A model generated the notes under the pieces. That model did no database searches and was not told where the DNA came from. It worked only from the letters and a program-made list of their open reading frames with translations. DNA of 53,549 nt from Acaryochloridaceae cyanobacterium SU_2_1 (lineage in GTDB: Bacteria > Cyanobacteriota > Cyanobacteriia > Thermosynechococcales > Thermosynechococcaceae): positions 1-53,549 of the forward strand of contig JAAUUW010000004.1 in the NCBI GenBank assembly GCA_012030735.1. Direction: 5' to 3'. How positions within the stretch are numbered: position 1 is the first letter of the stretch; the number at the start of each line of letters is the position of its first letter. Of the stretch, positions 1-9,047 are shown piece after piece. The translations under genes and the position numbers were made by a program.

Positions 1-1246
1 GTTCTTGAGACAGTAAGGACATGGCGCCGAAGAACTCGCCCTTTGTGATGAGTAAGAGGTTCTGTGTTGACTTGAGGCTGTCTTCGACCAAGATTTGGAC
101 TTGCCCAGAGAGCAAAAAATGCAAGTCGACTTGGGTTTGCCCTTGCTGGATGATCCGTTCGCCTTGACCAAAGGATTTGAACTTGGCCTGATAAGCCAGT
201 TGTGCCAAGATCTCTGTCTGAACTGCCATAAAGCAGGGGAGCGATCGCAACTCCTCCACCCGCTGCTCAAGGTCACCCCCTGGATTAAGCGGTGTCCGCT
301 CATGAATCAGGGTTCGAATCGGGAAAGGAATAACGAGGTGATGGCGTTGGGCGGCATACCAAATCCGCGTCATAAAGGCATCCCGAATCTCAGGAACGCG
401 CTCATAATCGCGGATAAACAACCGGATACGGTAATGAATGGTTGAATCAGCATAGTTCAGAGTCTGAATGACAGGCTCTGGTTTAGATAAAACCCCCGGC
501 GTGTTGAGGGCCACTGCCTTGAGCACTTGCTTCACTTGATTGGGGGGATTGTTATAGGAGAAACCCACCTCTACCGGCTCCACATGAATCGGCTGTGGAC
601 GACGGTAGTTATAGAACACCTCCTTGGCTAAGACTGAGTTAGGCACAATCAGCATTTCGTGATTGCGGGTGATTAAATGCACCGCCCGCCAATTAATTTC
701 AATCACCTTACCCACTTGATCCCCAAACTTGAGCCAATCCCCAATCACAAAGGGGCGACCAAAAAGCAAAGCAATTCCCGAAAATAAATTGCCCAAGGTA
801 TCTTGAAGGGCTAAACCAAGCACAATGGAGCTGACACCCAAGGCCGTTAACAGCCCCCCGAGATTCGTTTTCCAAACCAAGGACAAGACAAAGGCGGTAC
901 CAATTAAAATCAAGAAAAAACGGGTCAGGTCTCGGAGAAGCTTTGGCACCTGTGCTTGCCAAGTTTGCCGTTCTGCCTCTACAAATAAGAGCACATTCAC
1001 CAAGGACAAAGCCGTATGAATCAGTGATACCCATAGCAGGGTTTGGATCAAGCGAATCGATGTTTGCTCAGCCTCTAGGCCCAGAATGCGCGTTAAGACG
1101 ATGAACAACACAAACATGGGCAAGACCAAGTTGCGTAAAATTAGCAGGGTAGAGGCCAAGGGCTTACCCTGCTTTTGCAGCCGCACAATCACTTCACTCA
1201 AGAAGAGCATCAGCAGGGGAACCCCACCATGAGTAGGCAGCTCCAC
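1..1246 (-). CDS. MscS-type mechanosensitive channel with C-terminal cyclic-nucleotide-binding domain (3' end outside window)
   Basis: The reading frame stays open to base 1, so the C-terminus is missing. The N-terminal part has three hydrophobic segments. The MscS pore and beta-domain follow, with LGLALQDTLGN, FSGIALLFGRPF, IGDWLKFG and a PNSVL motif. Next comes the alpha/beta cytoplasmic domain ending in HHLVIPFPIRT, the usual end of an MscS core. After it a cyclic-nucleotide-binding (CNB) fold begins, with QGERIIQQG, LLSGQVQIL and GEFFGAMSLL, the start of the phosphate-binding cassette. The family is that of bacterial cyclic-nucleotide-gated MscS relatives in the inner membrane. The start is uncertain: GTG at 1246 or ATG at 1210, and the frame is open back to the stop of the cyclase gene at 1358. 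The same-strand cyclase upstream suggests a joint signalling role (inference). Confidence 0.85.
   Translation of the reverse strand, partial: MELPTHGGVPLLMLFLSEVIVRLQKQGKPLASTLLILRNLVLPMFVLFIVLTRILGLEAEQTSIRLIQTLLWVSLIHTALSLVNVLLFVEAERQTWQAQVPKLLRDLTRFFLILIGTAFVLSLVWKTNLGGLLTALGVSSIVLGLALQDTLGNLFSGIALLFGRPFVIGDWLKFGDQVGKVIEINWRAVHLITRNHEMLIVPNSVLAKEVFYNYRRPQPIHVEPVEVGFSYNNPPNQVKQVLKAVALNTPGVLSKPEPVIQTLNYADSTIHYRIRLFIRDYERVPEIRDAFMTRIWYAAQRHHLVIPFPIRTLIHERTPLNPGGDLEQRVEELRSLPCFMAVQTEILAQLAYQAKFKSFGQGERIIQQGQTQVDLHFLLSGQVQILVEDSLKSTQNLLLITKGEFFGAMSLLSQE
241..248. repeat. HIP1 octamer GCGATCGC (example; many copies across the window)
   Basis: HIP1 is an abundant palindrome of cyanobacterial genomes. 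Other copies seen are at 5822-5829, 9183-9190 and 12962-12969, with more elsewhere in both coding and intergenic DNA. The exact count was not computed. Their frequency supports the taxonomic call. Confidence 0.85.
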
Positions 1247-1357
1247 AGGAACCAGGATTGTTGAGGGATGGGTAGAGTCATAGACCTTAAGGGCAGACTG
1301 CCACAGGCTGATGGGGGATTGATCGATAGATCGACGACCGGAGCAATGGTATGGGTT

Positions 1358-3463
1358 TCAATCCTTGAGGATCCATGCTGCCACCTTCTCGTTCCTTCTT
1401 ACTTCAACCGCTGGACTGGATTCAAATTCATAGACATCGCCCAATTGCTCATAGACCATTTGACTAATTTGAACTGCATCCCCTTGACCGGCTGATTGCA
1501 TCCGATAGGCAATGGTCACCGTATCCCCCCAGAGGTCATAGATAAATTTACTCCGACCGACAATGCCTGCGACCACAGCGCCACAGTTAACTCCTACCCG
1601 AGCTTTCAGCATGGTTTGATGGGTTTGGTTAAATCGCTCCACAATCCGGGTCATGTCTAACCCAAAATCGACAATTCGTTTAGTATGGTCGAGTTTAGGA
1701 ACCGATAATCCGCAAACGGCCATATAACCACTGCCAAAGGTTTTGATTTTCTCGACGCCAGATCGCTCCGCTGCTTCGTCAAAGGCGCTCACCAAATCAT
1801 TAAGTAAAGCCACTAGGTCTGTTGCTGGTAGTAAATCTGCTAAATCGTTAAACCCCAATAGATCGGCGAACAAAACTGTCACATTCGGAAAGCTATCGGC
1901 AATATTCTCTTCCCCTTTTTTGAGGCGCTCGGCCACAGGGGCAGGCAAAATACAGGTCAGCAATTTCTCGTTTTCTTGGCTTTGAGCCTTGAGTAAGTTG
2001 TTTTTTTGCTGGAGATTCTCCACCATTCGATTAAAAGAGCTGCCGAGATCTTGAAATTCATCTTGGGCCTCCATCTCTACGCGAACAGTTGTTTTGCCAG
2101 CCCCCAGTTGTTGAAAGCCCGTCATCAGCTTTTGAATCGGCTGCACAAACAGACGGGAGAGGAAAAGTGCCAAAACTGTAATGACCAAAATTAACAGGGC
2201 CGTCGAAATCAGCACCCGTTTCTGGAACTGAAAGATGGGTTCAAAAGCTTCGTCTGTATTGATTTGCGCTAGAATTGACCAGTCTAAATTTTCGATCTTG
2301 AGACGGGCGTAGGAACTGAGGACAGGAACCCCACGATAATCTTCAATTCTGGCAATGCCGCTATTGCCTAAAGCGGCTTGTTCCGTGGCCTCGGTTTTGA
2401 CCTCTTGCTCCAGAATGGAGTTTTGTTGTCGCTGCATGCGTTTGATTTTGGTGGGGCTGGCCCCTTGCTGTTGCAGGTTTTTGAAATAAGCCTCTGGATC
2501 CTGTAGTAAAAAGCGAGAATTGGACCGCAGTAAATGATCCGACCCGACTAAATATGTTTCGCCGCTCTTGCCCAGCCCTGTCTCTTGCCAACGATTTTGG
2601 TTGGTCATGACGCGGTCAATTTCCTGGGGATTGATTTGGAGTGCCATGATGCCAATTAACTTGCCCTCCTGAAAGATGGGGCTGGCAATGATGGCGGTGG
2701 GTTGGTCATAGGAAGGACGGTAAGGGGCAAAGTCAGTTAGGGTGACAAACTTGGGCTCGTTGTTTTGCAGAACTTGTTGATAGGCTTGGGCTAAAACGCT
2801 TTTGGCATAGGGGCCTGAGTTTAAATCTGTGCCAAAATCGACGCCTTTGTAGACGGTGTAAACTACTTTGCCTGTGGCCGCATCGATTAAAAAGAAATCT
2901 TCGTATTGAAATTCTTGGGTGAGTTGACGAAAGACGGGGTGAAATTGGCGGTGAGCTTTGCTGTAAAGACTGCCATCACCCGGATCGTTGACCTTGGCTT
3001 TTTTCTCAAAATCACTGCTGGTGATTGTGTAATGGTATTGGAGGTAGCTCTCGCTATTGCCGATGGGCTGAAAGGTCTTGGCTTGAGGATCGCCTTCGCT
3101 ATTGGCGGTCAGTTGCGGAATAAATTCTTGTTGATAATAGGTTCGAATAGCCCCTTGCCTTTCTGGGGAAATGCCTTTGCTGTTTAGGTTTTCGTAGCCC
3201 TTCTTAAGGGCCACCATGGCCTCGGTGGTGGCAGGATTGATGCTCATGAACCGGGCTTGGCGGTTAAGTTTGTCAAAAAAATTCTGAACCTCGTAGCTCT
3301 TGGCGGCCCGCAAACTGGTTAGCTGGTTGAAAATGCTGCGCGTTAGGTTTGTTTTGCCGCTGTTGTAGCCAATATAGGCAATCACTAAAATGGAGCTGAT
3401 GCTCACTCCCAAAAGCATGAGGGTGAGCTTGGACTGAATGCTTAGCTTTGTGAATAGTCGCAT
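1358..3463 (-). CDS. Cache-HAMP class III adenylate/guanylate cyclase-like membrane protein
   Basis: The 701-residue protein has an N-terminal membrane helix (about 13-32), a large periplasmic Cache-type sensor (about 35-400), a second helix (about 417-438) and a HAMP linker (about 439-490). A class III cyclase domain (about 525-680) ends it. In the cyclase domain the first metal Asp is present (FADLLGF, D534). The second, normally in a GDxY motif, is Ser (FGSGY, S578). Adenine-type contacts are kept (K574 and D643 in YDLWG) and the transition-state Arg is R654. The usual Asn is Thr650. Full-length class III cyclases turn ATP or GTP into cyclic nucleotide. Whether this one is active is doubtful given S578. 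The gene lies just upstream of a CNB-containing MscS channel, with about 110 bp between the stop and the GTG start. Confidence 0.9.
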   Translation of the reverse strand: MRLFTKLSIQSKLTLMLLGVSISSILVIAYIGYNSGKTNLTRSIFNQLTSLRAAKSYEVQNFFDKLNRQARFMSINPATTEAMVALKKGYENLNSKGISPERQGAIRTYYQQEFIPQLTANSEGDPQAKTFQPIGNSESYLQYHYTITSSDFEKKAKVNDPGDGSLYSKAHRQFHPVFRQLTQEFQYEDFFLIDAATGKVVYTVYKGVDFGTDLNSGPYAKSVLAQAYQQVLQNNEPKFVTLTDFAPYRPSYDQPTAIIASPIFQEGKLIGIMALQINPQEIDRVMTNQNRWQETGLGKSGETYLVGSDHLLRSNSRFLLQDPEAYFKNLQQQGASPTKIKRMQRQQNSILEQEVKTEATEQAALGNSGIARIEDYRGVPVLSSYARLKIENLDWSILAQINTDEAFEPIFQFQKRVLISTALLILVITVLALFLSRLFVQPIQKLMTGFQQLGAGKTTVRVEMEAQDEFQDLGSSFNRMVENLQQKNNLLKAQSQENEKLLTCILPAPVAERLKKGEENIADSFPNVTVLFADLLGFNDLADLLPATDLVALLNDLVSAFDEAAERSGVEKIKTFGSGYMAVCGLSVPKLDHTKRIVDFGLDMTRIVERFNQTHQTMLKARVGVNCGAVVAGIVGRSKFIYDLWGDTVTIAYRMQSAGQGDAVQISQMVYEQLGDVYEFESSPAVEVRRNEKVAAWILKD

Positions 3464-3710
3464 CCGGTGACCCTAGAGGTTGGTTTTTGGGCTAAAGGCT
3501 CCTACCTGCCCCGAAAGGACATTGTAGTTAAGTTTGTTCTAGGCCAACCGTTGGGGGCTGAGGCTTGCTGGAAGCTTTACTTATCTTTACTGAATGAGCG
3601 AATACTTTGTAGTTTCTTATACTATATTTAAGTTAAGGAAACATAAGCCTAGAGATGCTTCCAGGTCTGTGACCTTAGCATGTTAATTCTTAGAGGCTAA
3701 TAGCAACGTC

Positions 3711-5426
3711 ATGCAACGGCAATTGGTGCCACCGCCTATGTCTCTTCGGGGTTTGCCTCAATCCTACGATCCAGATGCGATCGCAGCCCATTATCGATGG
3801 CGTCCTTGGCAAGCCCTCTGGCGATTTATTTATATTATCTGGTCCTTTAGTGGTTTTGTCTGGGGCTTGCAGGTAGATCGGTGGACCTATAGCAGCGAGA
3901 GCCGCAGACCCCTACGCGCAATTCAAATTAGACAAATTCTGACCCGCTTAGGGCCCACCTTCATTAAGGTCGGACAGGCCCTATCCACTCGCCCGGATCT
4001 GATTGCGAAGGATTTTTTGATCGAGCTAATCTTATTGCAAGATCGATTGCCCCCCTTTGCCAACGACCAAGCTTTTGCCCTGATTGAATCAGAACTCAAA
4101 CAGCCCCTCGCCCAAATTTATCAAGAGATTTCTGCTGCTCCTGTCGCTGCGGCTAGCCTTGGCCAAGTGTATCGAGGCCGTCTTTGGACAGGCGAAGAAG
4201 TGGCAATCAAGGTTCAGCGACCCCAATTGCGATCTAAATTGACCTTAGATCTATATCTGCTCCGTATCCTGGCTAAATGGCTGGGGCCTTGGTTGCCCCT
4301 CAACCTCGGACATGATTTATCCTTAATTGTGGATGAGTTTGGCCTCAAGCTGTTTGAAGAAATTGACTACATTAACGAAGGGCAGAACGCCGAACGATTT
4401 GCCCGTAATTTTCAAGCCTCACCAGAGGTTAAGGTGCCTAGCATTCACTGGGCATACAGCAGCACCCGCGTCTTGACCTTGGAATGGATTGATGGCTTTA
4501 AGCTGACCGATACTCAATGTGCCATAGATGCCAAGATCGCGCCCGATCGGTTGATCCAAATTGGCGTCATCTCTAGCCTCAGGCAGCTACTAGAGTTTGG
4601 CTTTTTTCACGCTGATCCCCATCCTGGCAACTTGTTTGCAACCTCCGAAGGCACTATGGCCTATGTGGATTTTGGCATGATGGATCAGCTCGATCAATTT
4701 ACCAAAAACACCTTGGTGGATGCTTTGGTGCATTTAGTCAATAAGGACTACGACCTATTGGCGGCTGACTTTGTCAGACTTGGATTTCTCACTTCTGATA
4801 CCGATATTCGGCCCATCATTCCGGCCCTAGAGGAGGTCTTTGATGATGTGATTGGGGCTAAGGTCAGCGATTTTAACTTTAAGACGATCACCGATCGATT
4901 CTCAGAATTGATGTTTGACTATCCCTTTCGGGTGCCCGCTAAATTTGCCTTAATAATTCGCTCCCTGGTGACCCAAGAAGGGGTAGCTCTCTGCCTCAAT
5001 CCTAATTTTAAAATTGTTGAGGTCAGTTATCCCTATATTGCCCAACGCCTATTAGCGGGGGAAACGCCGGAATTTCGCAAGCGGCTGTTGGAAGTGTTGT
5101 TTAAAAACGGCAAGTTTCAGTGGCAGCGTCTGGAAAATCTGATTGAAATTGCCCAAACTGATAGCAGTTTCGATTTAATTCCTGCGGCCCAACTCGGTGT
5201 GCAATATTTGATGTCTGAGGAGGGGGTCTATCTGCGTCGGTTAGTGGTTTTGGCTCTGATTGAGGATGATCGGCTCCATACTGAGGAAGTGGAGCGATTA
5301 TGGAACCTAATTAAAGATGATCTCAAACCCGGTAAGCTCTTTGATGTAGCCCTAGGTGCCCTAGCCACCTTCTCGGAAGCGAACTTACCCGCCTGGTTGC
5401 CTATCCCTAGCCTATCTGCTTCCTAG
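3711..5426 (+). CDS. ABC1/AarF/UbiB family atypical kinase
   Basis: This 571-residue protein is a typical cyanobacterial ABC1K. The family's KxGQ signature appears as FIKVGQALSTRPDL. It is followed by the Ala-rich loop AAASLGQVYRG that replaces the Gly-rich P-loop, the lysine motif VAIKVQRP, the catalytic HADPHPGNL and the metal-binding YVDFGMMD. Family members act as ATPases/kinases in isoprenoid quinone and tocopherol metabolism and photosynthetic stress responses; the substrate cannot be read from sequence. It lies divergent from the cyclase gene across 247 bp, where a TATACT-like -10 box is seen near 3620. The following larE gene is convergent, three bases away. Confidence 0.93.
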   Translation: MQRQLVPPPMSLRGLPQSYDPDAIAAHYRWRPWQALWRFIYIIWSFSGFVWGLQVDRWTYSSESRRPLRAIQIRQILTRLGPTFIKVGQALSTRPDLIAKDFLIELILLQDRLPPFANDQAFALIESELKQPLAQIYQEISAAPVAAASLGQVYRGRLWTGEEVAIKVQRPQLRSKLTLDLYLLRILAKWLGPWLPLNLGHDLSLIVDEFGLKLFEEIDYINEGQNAERFARNFQASPEVKVPSIHWAYSSTRVLTLEWIDGFKLTDTQCAIDAKIAPDRLIQIGVISSLRQLLEFGFFHADPHPGNLFATSEGTMAYVDFGMMDQLDQFTKNTLVDALVHLVNKDYDLLAADFVRLGFLTSDTDIRPIIPALEEVFDDVIGAKVSDFNFKTITDRFSELMFDYPFRVPAKFALIIRSLVTQEGVALCLNPNFKIVEVSYPYIAQRLLAGETPEFRKRLLEVLFKNGKFQWQRLENLIEIAQTDSSFDLIPAAQLGVQYLMSEEGVYLRRLVVLALIEDDRLHTEEVERLWNLIKDDLKPGKLFDVALGALATFSEANLPAWLPIPSLSAS

Positions 5427-5429
5427 TGC

Positions 5430-6248
5430 TTATTGAGGCTGCTGGTTTAATAACAGGGCTTGATTGAGCTTGCCACTCACAAAGCCCTCTAGGTCGAGGG
5501 TGATATAGAGAAACCCATAGCCTTTAAAGGCGGCGACTAGCTCTGCTAAGTCTGTGTTTTGCACAAAGGCCCGAATCTCGGCAGCAGGCAGTTCAATGCG
5601 GGCGATATCGCCCTGAGAGCGAACGCGCAGGGTTTGCCAGCCCAACTGGCGCAGGTAACTTTCGGCCTCGCCAACCCGCCGTAGTTTCTCGATAGTGATG
5701 TTTTCTCCATAGGGAAATCTTGAACTCAGGCAAGGTTGAGCAGGCTTGTCCCACCAAGTTAAGCCGAGGGAGCGGGCCATTTCCCGCACCTCCAGCTTGG
5801 TAATGCCGAGTTCGGCAAGGGGCGATCGCGTCCCTCGTTCCTTCGCCGCTTGAATACCAGGCCGGTAATCTTGCAAATCATCAGCATTCACCCCATCCAC
5901 CACATAGGGATAGCCCCATTGTTCAGCCAGAGGCCGCAGGCTATCGTAGAGCTCACTTTTGCAGAAATAGCAGCGATTGACCGGATTGTTCGTGTAATTG
6001 GGATTATCCATTTCTTGGGTAACCACCAGGCGATGGGCAATGCCGATTTCAGCGGCTTGCTCTTGGGCGGCGGCGAGATCAGCGGCCAGTAAGGAGGGCG
6101 AATTGGCGGTGACGGCTAAGGCTTTATCCCCCAAGACCTCATGGGCGACCTTGGCCACTAGGCTGCTGTCAATGCCACCCGAGTAGGCAATCAGGGCTTG
6201 GCCCATCTGGGCGAAGAGAGATTGGAGGGGCTGGAGTTTGTCATGCAC
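5430..6248 (-). CDS. larE: ATP-dependent sacrificial sulfur transferase LarE
   Basis: This 272-residue protein of the adenine-nucleotide alpha-hydrolase superfamily carries the PP-loop SGGIDSS at about residues 23-29. The LarE core follows, with [27 protein letters not shown] and [12 protein letters not shown]. LarE transfers sulfur to pyridinium biscarboxylate mononucleotide during synthesis of the nickel-pincer cofactor of lactate racemase-type enzymes. The cysteine in QPCLSS (C173) corresponds to the sacrificial Cys of the lactobacillus enzyme. C93 and C96 form an added CxxC, as in three-cysteine LarE proteins that hold an iron-sulfur cluster. No larA, larB or larC lies nearby. The gene is convergent with the ABC1 kinase and divergent from rpsO. 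Confidence 0.9.
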   Translation of the reverse strand: MHDKLQPLQSLFAQMGQALIAYSGGIDSSLVAKVAHEVLGDKALAVTANSPSLLAADLAAAQEQAAEIGIAHRLVVTQEMDNPNYTNNPVNRCYFCKSELYDSLRPLAEQWGYPYVVDGVNADDLQDYRPGIQAAKERGTRSPLAELGITKLEVREMARSLGLTWWDKPAQPCLSSRFPYGENITIEKLRRVGEAESYLRQLGWQTLRVRSQGDIARIELPAAEIRAFVQNTDLAELVAAFKGYGFLYITLDLEGFVSGKLNQALLLNQQPQ

Positions 6249-6360
6249 AGGATTGGCCTTACTGAATCTTGATTCAAGGATGGCTGAGGTGCCAGGGAAG
6301 ATTTTTAGAAGTCGGTTTGTCTATGATAGAATAAACCCTTTGGGGAAACACGGATCACTT

Positions 6361-6630
6361 ATGGCTCTGTTGCAAGAAGAAAAACACGGAATTATCGAAG
6401 CCTATCAAGTTCATGAGACGGATACAGGCTCTGCCGATGTTCAAGTTGCTATGCTCACGCGGCGCATCTCTCAGTTGAGCGACCATCTTAAGGTTAACAA
6501 AAAAGATCATTCCTCCCGCCGAGGCTTGCTGAAAATGATTGGTCATCGCAAGCGGTTGTTGGCCTATATTATGGAGAAAGATCAAGCCCATTACCGGGAG
6601 CTGATTCAACGCTTAGGTATTCGGGGTTAA
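6361..6630 (+). CDS. rpsO: 30S ribosomal protein S15
   Basis: The protein is 89 residues, the usual S15 length, starting [12 protein letters not shown]. Family hallmarks are [13 protein letters not shown], the [21 protein letters not shown] segment and [10 protein letters not shown]15 binds the central domain of 16S rRNA early in 30S assembly. The frame is open upstream to 6238, but the ATG at 6361 gives the family N-terminus. A PAM68-family gene follows 13 bases after the stop on the same strand, a pairing I recall from other cyanobacteria, so the two probably share a transcript. Confidence 0.97.
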   Translation: MALLQEEKHGIIEAYQVHETDTGSADVQVAMLTRRISQLSDHLKVNKKDHSSRRGLLKMIGHRKRLLAYIMEKDQAHYRELIQRLGIRG

Positions 6631-6643
6631 CGGTAATGTTCTC

Positions 6644-7298
6644 ATGGCTTCTAAATCTGACGGTGATCTAACGAAAACCACATCGGGCTTTGGTGTGGAG
6701 ACCGAAAACAGTCCAGGGGCTGACAAAAGCGATACTAAAAAAGCTGGGTCTAAGACGGCTCCTAAGCTAGGGTCTAAGGCTAAAAAAGCACCCAAACAAA
6801 AAAAAATCTCGCCAGCAACGGGTTGATCCCTCGGCAGGTATTCCTAAGGCGGTTTCCCGTCGGATGTATCAGCGAGTGGGTATTTTTTCGGGGATACCCA
6901 CCTTGCTGGCCTTTGCCACTATTCCTGGCAGCTATTTTGTCACAGAGCAGGGCTGGATAGATTTTCCTAGTACGGTTGTGTTGTTTGTGAGCGTCACCTT
7001 TTTGGGGTTGGGCTTGCTAGGGGTTAGTTATGGGATTATTTCTGCTTCTTGGGATGAGGAGATTCCTGGTTCAATTTTAGGGACTAGCGAGTTTCAGTTG
7101 AATTTGGGCCGCATTCAAGAGCGCCGTCAAGAACAAAAGAAATTACGGAAGCTGGCCCAGGAAAAGCAAGGAGAAGCGGCAGCCAAGAAATCAGATAAAA
7201 CAAAAAAATCAGATCAGTCTCAAAAGGCTGAGGCTGAGGTAACTTCGATGCCCTCAGCTCTATCGACTGAGGCTGCGCCGGAGTCCCAAGACCCTTAG
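6644..7298 (+). CDS. PAM68-family photosystem assembly protein, frameshifted
   Basis: The gene is read in two frames. The first part (6644-6826) is a Lys/Ser-rich hydrophilic N-terminus. The second, in frame from about 6807, reads KSRQQRVDPSAGIPKAVSRRM and then two hydrophobic helices (VGIFSGIPTLLAFATIPGSYF and FPSTVVLFVSVTFLGLGLLG). It ends in a charged tail after GSILGTSEF. This architecture is that of PAM68, which aids photosystem II assembly (CP47) at the thylakoid. The break falls in a run of nine A (6798-6806), where eight would restore one frame. A base-calling error is most likely; slippage during transcription is possible but unsupported. The gene follows rpsO closely. Confidence 0.85.
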
Positions 7299-7308
7299 GA
7301 ATATTCTG

Positions 7309-8367
7309 ATGATCATCGTCATGAAAAGCGGTACCCCTGATCAAGAGATTCAGGGGCTAGAGCAGCAAATGCGCGAATGGGGGTTGATTCCAGAAAAGAT
7401 TGTGGGTCAGTCCCAAGTGGTGATTGGCTTGGTGGGTGAAACGGCCTCCCTAGATCCTGAGCATATAAAGGATTTAAGCCCCTGGATTGAGAAGGCGGTG
7501 CGGGTGAGTAAACCCTATAAGCGCGTCAGCCGTGAGTTTCGCCATGGTGAGTTGAGTCGGGTGGCGGTGTCGACTCCCCAGGGGACGGTCTATTTTGGTG
7601 AGCAAGATCCGGTGGTGTTGGTGGCGGGGCCATGCTCTGTTGAAAATGAAGACATGATTGTGGAAACGGCAGGGCGGGTGAAGGCGGCTGGGGCTGCTTT
7701 TTTGCGAGGCGGTGCTTATAAACCCAGAACTTCGCCCTATGCCTTTCAGGGCCATGGCGAGTCTGCCCTAGACCTATTGGCGGCGGCACGGGAGGCCACG
7801 GGCTTAGGAATTATTACGGAGGTGATGGACACGGCTGATCTAGAGAAGGTGGCGGCCATTGCCGATGTGGTGCAAATTGGCGCGAGGAATATGCAGAACT
7901 TTCCGCTGTTGAAGGCAGTGGGAGGTCAAGAGAAGCCTGTGCTGCTGAAGCGGGGGCTATCGGCCACGATTGAGGAATGGCTGATGGCGGCAGAATATTT
8001 GCTGGCGGCGGGCAATGCCAATGTGATTTTATGTGAGCGGGGTATTCGCAGTTTTGATCGCCAATTTCTGCGGAATACGCTGGATTTAGCGGCGGTACCT
8101 GTGTTGAGATCCCTGACCCATTTGCCGATTATGGTGGACCCCAGCCATGGCACGGGGGTGGCGGCTTTTGTGCCCGTGATGGCCAAGGCTGCCATTGCAG
8201 TGGGTACCGATGCTCTGATGATTGAAGTCCATCCCAACCCCGCTCAAGCCCTTTCCGATGGTCCCCAGTCCTTAACCCCCGATCAATTTGCAACCTTAAC
8301 CCAGGAGCTAGCTGTGATCGGCCAAGCTGTGGGGCGCTGGCCAGAGCCTATTGCAGCGGTTGTCTAA
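7309..8367 (+). CDS. aroF: 3-deoxy-7-phosphoheptulonate (DAHP) synthase, class I-beta
   Basis: This 352-residue enzyme condenses phosphoenolpyruvate and erythrose 4-phosphate in the first step of the shikimate pathway. Residues 1-70 form a small ferredoxin-like domain typical of the I-beta subtype. The TIM barrel follows, with VLVAGPCSVE, GGAYKPRTSPYAFQG, QIGARNMQN, LLKRG, ILCERGIRSF and PIMVDPSHG. Metal ligands expected in the GPCS cysteine, the histidine of DPSHG, and Glu and Asp of the late barrel strands are all present. The start ATG at 7309 lies ten bases after the PAM68-like gene stop. The stop overlaps the next gene's ATG by one base, which suggests translational coupling. Confidence 0.95.
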   Translation: MIIVMKSGTPDQEIQGLEQQMREWGLIPEKIVGQSQVVIGLVGETASLDPEHIKDLSPWIEKAVRVSKPYKRVSREFRHGELSRVAVSTPQGTVYFGEQDPVVLVAGPCSVENEDMIVETAGRVKAAGAAFLRGGAYKPRTSPYAFQGHGESALDLLAAAREATGLGIITEVMDTADLEKVAAIADVVQIGARNMQNFPLLKAVGGQEKPVLLKRGLSATIEEWLMAAEYLLAAGNANVILCERGIRSFDRQFLRNTLDLAAVPVLRSLTHLPIMVDPSHGTGVAAFVPVMAKAAIAVGTDALMIEVHPNPAQALSDGPQSLTPDQFATLTQELAVIGQAVGRWPEPIAAVV

Positions 8368-8966
8368 TGGAATCTCCCCAAAGCATCTGCGAGTTTTGGT
8401 TTGGTACGAGTGCGGATGACGCTGAGGTGGGTGAGCAACACGCCTCTCTATGGTGGTCTAAAAAACCAGAGGTCGATGCCCAAATTAAGGCGCGGTTTGG
8501 CAGCTATTTGCCCAAGGTGCTTGGGGGTGAATTAGCGGCTTGGCAGCAATCTGCCCTGGGTCATTTGGCGCTGATTTTGCTGGTGGATCAGTTCCCGCGC
8601 AATATCTTTCGTGGTACAGCCCAGTCCTTTGCCTTTGATCCGGTTGCACTTTCTCTCTGTAAGCAAGGCATTGCCGCTGGGGTTGCCCAACAGTTGCGAC
8701 CGATTCAGCAGGTGTTTTTCTATATGCCCCTAGAGCATTCCGAAGACTTTGCTGACCAAGACTTTTCTGTGCAACTTTTTGAGCAGTTGTCTCAGACTAA
8801 GGAGCCAAGGCTAGCGGCGCAGATGGCCTTTTTCACTGATTTTGCCCATCGTCATCACGCTGTGATTGAGCGTTTTGGTCGCTTTCCTCACCGGAACGAA
8901 ATTTTAGGGCGTCCCTCCACCGCCGAGGAGCTAGCTTTTTTGCAGACTCCTGGCTCTGCTTTTTAA
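8367..8966 (+). CDS. DUF924 family protein
   Basis: The 199-residue protein matches DUF924, which has an all-helical fold resembling TPR proteins and no established biochemical role. Signatures are the N-terminal ICEFWFG, the LWWSKKPEVDAQI segment, LILLVDQFPRNIFRGT, FFYMPLEHSED, and FGRFPHRNEILGR with STAEELAFL near the C-terminus. The ATG overlaps the stop of the DAHP synthase gene by one base, so it is expressed with aroF. Function unknown. Confidence 0.92.
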   Translation: MESPQSICEFWFGTSADDAEVGEQHASLWWSKKPEVDAQIKARFGSYLPKVLGGELAAWQQSALGHLALILLVDQFPRNIFRGTAQSFAFDPVALSLCKQGIAAGVAQQLRPIQQVFFYMPLEHSEDFADQDFSVQLFEQLSQTKEPRLAAQMAFFTDFAHRHHAVIERFGRFPHRNEILGRPSTAEELAFLQTPGSAF

Positions 8967-9011
8967 GCTGAGCACTGATGACGATCTATGCTGCTTGCTA
9001 TCTAATGATAA

Positions 9012-9047
9012 AAACACCGACATCCTGAACAAAGTCTGCCGGTGTTT
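9012..9047 (+). terminator. Hairpin downstream of the aroF-DUF924 pair
   Basis: The arms AAACACCGACA and TGCCGGTGTTT can form 10 pairs of 11 around a 14-base loop, 45 bases after the DUF924 stop. No T-run follows on the plus strand, so this is a probable transcript end or stabilising hairpin rather than a canonical intrinsic terminator. Confidence 0.4.

Noticed and set aside
95-445. Plus-strand ORF of 116 codons
   Set aside because: It is antisense to the MscS/CNB gene, which explains the sequence by clear homology.
6798-6806. Programmed slippage at A9 in the PAM68-like gene
   Set aside because: Similar breaks occur in many runs of other genes here, so an error is the common explanation.
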